This document shows, in pieces, positions 21,789-30,700 of a DNA stretch of 35,851 nucleotides; the first letter of the stretch is position 1; the number at the start of each line of letters is the position of its first letter. The notes beneath the pieces are model-generated. The model ran no database searches and was not told the origin of the DNA. It worked only from the letters and a program-made list of their open reading frames with translations. Source of the DNA: Zetaproteobacteria bacterium (GTDB lineage: Bacteria > Bdellovibrionota_B > Oligoflexia > Oligoflexales > Bog-1112). The stretch is from contig CANFEH010000008.1 of NCBI GenBank assembly GCA_947445855.1, positions 1 to 35,851 of the forward strand, read 5' to 3'. Position numbers and translations under genes: made by a program.

Positions 21789-24700
21789 ATGAAAAAGCGA
21801 CTATTCCTTATAAGAGTGATTGTGTGTTTTTTTACTTTTTCTATGATAATTCCTTCTTGTACAGATGATTCAAGGACTGAGGCTTCAAATCCACCATCAC
21901 CACCTCCACCTCCTCCTCTAGGAGGGGGCCAAGAGCAAGAAGAGGAAGAAGAGGAAGAAGAGCAAGAAGAGCAAGAAGAGCAAGAAGAGCAAGAAGAGGA
22001 AGAAGAGGAAGAAGAGGAAGAAGAGGAAGAAGAGGAAGAAGAGGAAGAAGAGCAAGAAGAGCAAGATGGAGCTTCTTCTAGCAATACAAATTCTAATCCT
22101 AAGGAACTTCCAAAGGAACTTAAGGAGTTTGTAGGGAGTATAGTGAGGTCCCAAGAGAATATAAAAGAAGCTCTACAAATATTAGAAAAAAGTCCAAGTT
22201 GTAAAAATTCAGTCAGTACGTCTGCTAAAAAAGCTACGGATATAATAGAAAAAATGAATTCTTTTCTAAATGATCAGGCATATTTTGGAACAACTGAAAA
22301 TGATGAAGAAATTCGAAATACCTATGCAGAAACTAAAAAAGATCTTGCAGATACTAGAGAATATTTAAGTCGATGTAGAGCCTTGGATCTTTTAAGCGTG
22401 GGTGAAACAATTGATTTAAATCTATCCAGCGAGAAGCAACTAGCTCATATCCTTGGCGATTCTTTTATAGGAGAAGCCCAAGACAAGCTTCAAGGTGTAA
22501 ACGCCGAGGTAGAAAAGAAACTTCTTGAGAATCGAGCTAAAGTTCTAAAAGGAATGGCTAATCTCTTTAGTCAGAATAAAAAATATCTGAATCCCCCGAC
22601 CCTTCTTTTTAAGCAGGAAGTTAATGATAGTGAGGATGAGCAAGGGTCAAACTTAATCTATACAAAAGATTTTGATGAGGAGAATTTAGGTCAAGAAGCT
22701 CATCACGTTGCAGTGGCTCTCAAGTTAAAGGAAAAACTTGTAGAGCAGGATCCTTTTCAAGAAAAGGGATTTAGTGACACCTTATCAGAGGAGTTATTGA
22801 GTCTGAAGAAAAAAGGTGATTTTATTTTTATTCCTGCTGTATGGAAAGATCACGCTATTACGATTCAGTATGTCCTAGAGAAAGAGACAGGGGAGGGTAG
22901 ATTTTATACTGTCAGAATAGTAAACTCAGGTGGAGGTCTTGGCACTTTTCATAAGCTTGTCTATGTAGGGAGTCAGCTTTATGCTTTTCCTGTAGTTGAG
23001 TACATATCAGTTCCGCAAGATAATATCCTAGATCCATTGAATATAAGTTTATTCAAAGAGATAGCAGATGGGAATTCTAGAACAAGCGATATGTATAACT
23101 TCTATCTAGATTTTCTTCCTCGCTTAGGTGGAAGAAAAAGTACTCAAGATAGATTTGGGGAGAGACCAGTAGAACATCAATTCTCAGAAATTCAGGCTAT
23201 CCAACAAGCTGGAACTTGTGGTTACTTCAGACTTCCTTATATTTCAGATTTCGCCGCTACTCAAACAAACTCAAGAAGGGAAGTGAGGGTAGACTCAGAT
23301 TCTTTAGTCTATACCCCGACTGCGAAAGAAAATCGAGAGCACATAGAATTCTTTATTAGGTGGATAACTCTTCACCAATGGATGAAAACAGATCATGAGG
23401 ACATGAACGCCTTGACTTTGGGCAGAAGCGCTCTGAAAACACTGATTTCAGAAGTTGTTCTCATGCAAAAAGAAAAACATCTTGATACTGGAACTTTTCT
23501 TGTTTTTCAAGAAGAAGTAGAAAAATATGAAGAAAGACTGGAGTTATTAGCTAAGAAAATTTCTGTTGCAGATCAAGATGAAGAACGAAGGAAAACTCAA
23601 GCAAAGATTTTAGCCTTAAGTAAATCTTCAAAAAGAGATGATTTCAAACTTGAGTTAGTTGCTAAGAAAGGAGAAGAAGACACCAGAGAGTATAAATTAC
23701 CAGGTATGTTTTTTCTTTTTCCTCTTAAAAAAAAATTGGAAGGCAGTGAGGTTGCTTTAGCAACTATCAAAATCGAAATCGCTAATCATTTTAAGCGGAT
23801 TAAAGATGAGAATATAGACTTCTTTTCTTTTGGGGAAGAAGGTAAGCCAACTCTTTTTCCAAAAGATCAAATGATTCAGATCTTCCTTAAAAATACAAGA
23901 GAGCTTGTGAGACTTTTTCCTATATGGGAAGTTAATACTTTTGTTAAAGAATATACCGTGGAAGAGTCCATGTCTATTCTTGAAGGTCTCACCAAATTAG
24001 ACAAAGCCTATGTAGCTTTCTTGAAGTATGTCCCAAAAGGAGAAGAGCTTGTTATTAATCCTCTTGATGTGCTTGCTCAAGCAAAAATTTTAGCATTTTC
24101 TCAGCTGCTTGTGGATAATATTATAAGTTTAGCAGATGACACGAAAAAATTCCTCCCTGTAAATCTTTATCAAGACTCTCTTGGTTTGATAACTGGAGGA
24201 CATTTTTCAGTTTATTTTCAAAAAGATATTAGATGGGCAACAGAAATTTATAAATTGAAAAAATTTTGGGAAGAAAACAACAAAACTGCGGGAAAAGAAA
24301 ATAAAGATCATTTTAACTTTAACCTCATAAAAGCAGACTGTGTTTTTACTTCTTCAAACATTTCTTGTTATCGTTCTGTTTTTCACTCTAAAGGTGTCAG
24401 TGATTTTTGGACACAGACAAACAATTCGATTAATCTTTTCCACCCAAGGAAATTGCTATATTCAGACTGGTATGATTTGCGTTGGTTTCAGACAGTAGCT
24501 AGTTTGGAAATAAACCAAAATGCAGTGAACGATGGAGTTTTAATGGGTGGATTGTCTGGGATGTTAGATCGTTATATAACATCTCTCAAAGAGAATCAAA
24601 CAAATCCTTATATGGGAAATGCCTATCGTATTTCGTATCTGACAGATTTTCTTCAATCAGGAGTCTATACTCACGAACTAAAGCAGCTCACTAAAGCTCT

Positions 24701-27700
24701 TGATGTTTTTGGAGTAACACCATATAATATAAAGATATATGCATTCGAATTTCAGGATGTTTATCCTATAGAAGAGCCAACTAATAGAGAAAAATATGAG
24801 GGTAAACTTATCCCCAGAGATATTAGTGGCAATGACTGGAGTAAGTGGGAATGGGATGATAGCAAGAAGAGAGTCTTCTTCAAGAAAGTCATTAGAGCAG
24901 AGAATACTTATAATCTAGGTTATAGTTCTTTTTTTAAAGGGTTTGAAACTAAAACACTAGACGGCACAGAAGTAAAATCAGTTCAGGGGTTCAAACCTGA
25001 GTTAAAAGCTAGTTTTGCTTTAAAAGCCTTAGAGCTCTATGAGGGCTTTAGTGAAAAGGAAAAAAATCTTTTAAGTGAGCTCTACGAAAGTAAAAAAGCA
25101 GAAAGTGCTAATTCAGAACTTTTTGAAGATTTTGGAAGCTTTAGAGCAAGTGAAAAAAGTAACGTTAGCTTTGAAGCGGCTTCAAGGAAAAACTACAGTC
25201 AGGAAAAACTTTCAAAAATTGGAATAGAAGAAGATGCCTTAAGAAGGCTTTCTGGAGTTCTCTTTGTAGATGAGTATGAAAAGAAGTCTGCAGCTGGTGT
25301 AAAGAAGGTGCGTTCAGGCCAGATTATTGAAATTCTTTCTTATTATAAAGAGTCTGGATTTTTTAAACAAATTGAAAAACGAAGCCTTTTTGAGAAAATT
25401 TTCTTTGAAGGGAAAGCGTTAATAGAAGAGCTTAAAAGTTCAAAACAAAGAGCTCTTCTTATTAAGAAATTTTTTGAAGATATAATCGATGAAGCTCAAG
25501 CTGAAAAACAAAACAAAAACTATGATCTAATAGGCTACCTCTATACGGTGTACTATAGAGTTCTTTTGATGACCCAAAAAGTTTACACCGGCGAATTTGC
25601 AGAATTAAAATTTAGAAACCCAAGAAAGCTTCTTTTTGATGAGCTTAAGAATGTCGAAAGTACTGAGAAAACTCCTGATCTAGATACTATTTCAAGGGCT
25701 AAAAATTCTTCAACAATTGCCTATTATTTATTAAGCACTTATCATGACAATAATTTTTTTGAGAGCAATAATAACGATCTAATCAATGTAAGGATGTTTT
25801 CTAGGGCATCCTTTAAGTTGAAAGAAATCCCTTTCGAAATTGGAGAGATTTCTTTTCTTGGGGAAAAAAAGTCTCGCTTTGAGAATTCTTTAGGTAAGCT
25901 TAGGCAGGCAGAGGTTGAAAAAAAAGAGAAGTACACGAAACAGATTGAGGATCTTAACTTCAAAATTTCTGAGTTACAATCCTATCAAAAAAGAGCTGAC
26001 CGTTTGACGATGGAGGCTCGTGATCAACATTTAATGACTGTTATAGATCAGCTTAGTACCTTTAACGAAGTTGCTGTGCTTGGTATTGTGAGAGACATTC
26101 TTAACTTGGAAGGAGATCTGGCAGAGTTAAAATATAAAGTAGGAAGCCCCCTTTTTTCTGTGAAACATGGTAACACCCTTTATGAGCTAGATTTTTCAAA
26201 AGCTAGTATTCTAATCAATGGAAGCGCTCCTTTTCCTGTAAAGACTCTTTCTGCAGATGAATTTTATAGTGTCCTAGAGTTAGATTTTGCTACCTTGGGT
26301 CAGAATATCACAGAAGAGTTTGTGAAAATTTCACTCCAAAAACAAATAAAAGAAGGGAAAGAAAATCTTCTTTTCATTCAAAAAAATCGCAAAAACAAAA
26401 TTGAAAAGGCAATTCGTGTTTTTCAATCGGCAAATCAACAGCCTGTTTGCCTTTCTCTTCAGATTAATAAAGACCACATGCTTAGCACAAAAGACGGGGA
26501 TGGTGTTGGGGGTGACGTAGATGGTGATGGTCCTGGTGGGGGAGCTAACAAGGAAGAGGTAAAAAGTTCAGTTTCAGATGAAAACTTAAGACTTGTGAGA
26601 GACGGTTTTTATCCTGAGCTTCTTCTTTCTTGGCAATCTTTATCTCCTAAGGAGTGTAGTAAACTTAACGGATACTACACATTAGAGGCTTTACCTAGTC
26701 TTCCTCAGGGGATACCTGCATTTGATCTAAGCTCTCAGACATTTCTTCTCAGCGTGGAAAAAGGGAAAGCTTATGACATAGAAAGTGGGTACTTTACTTT
26801 GTTTAATGTTGAGGGTGAGAAACTTGTCCTAGCAAACCTTGATAATCCTTCTTACTTGAATGTTCATAAAATTAAAGACCACACAGTAACAACAGATAAA
26901 CGTTTGTTCATAGAACAAAGGGAAGATTTGAAACCTCTTTGGCGTTTAGAGAATCCTAGATTTATTCATGCATGGGAAGATGAAGAAGAAAAGGTCACTA
27001 TAGATCTTCCAAGATATAATCTTTCATTTCTGTACAACAAAGATGATGAAAGGCTTGAAAAAGGGGATCAATCCCTCAAGCTTGAAAGTGCTCATCTTCT
27101 TAGTTCTCGGATTCACTTTAGAAACTACCTCCCTCTCTATACTAAAGGGAGGTTGACTCATCTTTGGATTCCAGAAGGAGACATGAGTAAAGAAGCTGGA
27201 GAGTATCGTACAGATTTTTCAATTGACCTTCTTGATCGCTCTCTTAAAAAAGGGTCTAAGGTTCTTATCACTGGCACAAAAGAGATGAGAAAAATTGAAG
27301 TCGAGAATGAGCTTGCTGAGATGGGGCAGGCTATCATAGCAAAGCAGAAAGTTTTTAGAAATAACCTCTTTCTTGTGAATTTTTTCCTCGGATCTTATGA
27401 GTATGAGGAAGCCAAAGCCCTCTTAAATCAAAATGAGAGCAGCTTTGGTTTCTTTTCTGAGCTTGAACAAGCAGAGTTAGCAAAGGTTGTTAAAGGAGAC
27501 GATAAACTCAACCTGGATGTGAGAGAACTTCTTCTTCGTTTAAAAGCAGGTGTTATTGGGCTTAGAAATTTTAGTCAATACGATACACTTACAGATCAAG
27601 AAAATCCTAAAATCATAAATCCAAAAGTACAAAAACTTTTTCCTATAAATCATCTCACAGATCTTTATTCTCAAGCTTTATCTCGTATGCGTTTAGTGGA

Positions 27701-30700
27701 TGAAAGTTGGCTTTCTCTGAATGATGAGAGATACTTTCTTAAATATTTAAATAAGTTCATGAAGAAAATTCCACCTAATTTCAAAGGTAGAGAAGATGAA
27801 TTGAGTGGTTTTTTCTCTGTTGAAGTCCTCTCTTCAGATCTTGAATCAGAAGAAGAACAACAAGCAAATCTCGCTACAAATGCAGTAGGTGGCGCTACTG
27901 AGCAAGAATCCCAAAGTGACAAAGAAAAAGAAAAAGTCAAAAAGTATAAAAAGCTTATAAAAGACTACAGCAGAGATGATTTTGATCAAAATAAAAAAAT
28001 TACTTTTGATACAGTGCAAGAACTTTTTTTAAATCAAGAATTTAAGGGGGTAGCAGGTCAAAATCCGCAGGCACAAGCTTTAAATAATATACTCTTTGAT
28101 GATAGCACTCATCCAATGGCTAGTGCAGCTTATTTTTACAATATGATCATGCAGAGTGCAAATAATGATCTTTCTGAATATATTCAGAAGAAATTGAAGA
28201 TTAAAAAAGAAAAAGCAGAAGAGATGATAGAGCTAGAAAAGCTAGATTACTTGTATAAAACAATGGATTATGCTGTTGGCTATTATGCAAGAAATGATGA
28301 TGAAAATAATCTAAAAAGACTTATTTTTTTCCTACAAGCTATTAAGTCAAGACAACAATTATTAAGAGAAGACGAGGATACTCCTACATCACTTGATATA
28401 TATGATAAATTTCAAACCTTACTAACAGATCGTAAGAAAAAACTAAGTGAGTATAATGATATTAATAAAGATATAGAGGAGTTTGTTCGCAAAAAGATCA
28501 TCACGGTTGAAAGGCAGTTGCTATATTATAACAATACGAATGACCAGCTCCAGAGGCTAGAAAAAGAACTGCAAATAGCTCTTGTCGAATTGGAAAAAAA
28601 GAACGAAAAGAAAACTGCGATTGGAAAAGAACTTGATCAAATCGAAACAGTACTTCATAATACCTTCCCTTTTATTGGGGGAAGTTACAAGGACGAAGAA
28701 AAAAGAAGACAAGCTAATCGCTTTCAACATGCTGAAACTTACATAAGTGGGACATTTAGATATTTAAATCTCTCTTCTCAAGATCTTTCTATTAAAACAG
28801 AGAATATAGATCTAAATTTAGAAAAGAAAAAAGAGTTGATAGAGGAAAAAAAGTTAAAAGCAGAGCGTATCAAGTATGTTGAACCAAGCTATGATGCTGA
28901 TAATCTTTTTTCATCAACTATCCCCGAAGAATGTTCTCAGTATGCTTTAGCTGAACCATTTTTTTCTAAAGAGAATCTTTCGGAGTATTTTGATTCTAAA
29001 AAGCTTCTTAATATTCAAGCCCAAGGAAAGAAAGACGTTCATAATAAATTTAAAAATAAAATACAAACAATTTTGGGTAATCATCAAATTGACCCTCATG
29101 TGAAGCAGTCGCTACAAGAGTTTAAAGAAAAATACGAAACTTATGAAGAAAAATATTTGGGTGAAGATGTCTTTGACATAAAAAAAGAAAAACTAGCTTC
29201 TCTAAAAGAAGCTATTGTAAAGAAAAAAATTGATGAAAATCAGATAAAAGAAGCAAGAGAGTCTCTTTTAAAAATTGCAAATGATCTTCCTGAAGATAAA
29301 CTCCTAAGGAGTCAGCTGTTTCTTAAGCGAAAAAGCTTTTCTATTGATCATGAATGGGAACTAAGTGAGCTTCAGCAATTCTATGCAAGACGAGATATGA
29401 AAAATTTTGTGAGCCTTTTACCACACTTTGATGAAAAAAAGTTGCAAGATTTAAATAAGAGAACAACATGCTACTTCCTGAAGAAAACTTATTTAGATCA
29501 CTTTAAAGACCTTAGTGCAAAAGTAAAAGAATTAGAATCTCTTCCCGCAGATGATCCTGAAAGAAGTGAAAAAGAAAACCAACTTTACAAGTCTCTTGTG
29601 AATAAAAGACAGTTTCCAGTGGAGAAATTTCCAGACTACTTAGTGTTTGAGTCAGTGAAGGGATTTCTGATTCGGGAAGATCAGTGGAAGAACTTAAAAC
29701 ATTTGACTCTTTTTGCTGAAGATAAAAGCCAGCAACATGATAAAGGGGTTCTTCTTGAAATGATTATGGGTTCAGGGAAAACGTCTGTACTTTCCCCACT
29801 CATTGGTTATCTGTCTGCAAGTCATAATAAGTTAAGTGTTTTTGTTCTTCCAGAGAATCTTCTTTTATCACAATCTGAAGAAATTGCAGAGGTTCTTGAA
29901 TCAGTTTATGGTGTCACAGTGGACGTGCTCTCCATTAAGAGAGATAGAAGTTTGAGGGACCTTTGGTCAGTAGATGAAACTCTTGAGAGAATGATAGAAG
30001 CAAAAAAAGCAAAAAAATTACTTATCATGTCAAATAGCAGTATTCAAAGCCTTTTCTTAAAATTCCTTGAGCATTTAGAGGAGCATAAACAGACAGATCA
30101 AGATCAAATAATCGTGAAATTTCAAGGAGTGCTCAAATTTTTAAAAGAAAATGCTTTCACCCTGGTTGATGAAGCAGATATGATTTTTGATGTTTTAAAA
30201 GCTCATATATTTTCAGTTGGACAAAAGACTGATATGAATCCTATTGTGATTGAAACAGTCAATGCTTTGTACCGCTTGTTGAGGACGACAGAAGGGATCC
30301 CTGATATTATGAGTCATAGTGTTTTGCTTTCAAGAGGGTCTGGGAACAAATTTGTGAAAGACAAGTGGGATGACGTAAAGAATCTTCTTATTGAAAACAT
30401 AGATAGACTCTTTAAAAAAGGTGATCGTTATTTTTCAATGTTTGATGGGTATTTAAAAAACAGTCAGAATAAAGAGGCTTTAAAAAGATATTTACGCCCA
30501 AATTTGACTATGGAGTTCCAGATTTGGGCTGATAGCTATAAAAATAATATTCCAAGCGAAGATGTGAAAAGTATTGTTTCTATTTTGTATCAAGAATTAA
30601 ATTCTTTGATGTCTATCACATTGTCTAAAGAATTTGGTGAACATTATGGTATGGGGAGAGAATCTGACAGAAGTGCTGAGTTTGCTATTCCCTATCATGC

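Noticed and set aside
21933-22067. CRISPR-like regular repeat
   Set aside because: Units are 9 bases, without spacers and in frame within a coding region; it is a minisatellite.
21698-22084. Minus-strand frame encoding a poly-Ser/Cys protein opposite the Glu tract
   Set aside because: It exists only because the GAG/GAA minisatellite has no stops on the other strand; it overlaps the giant gene's signal peptide and has no supporting start or family.
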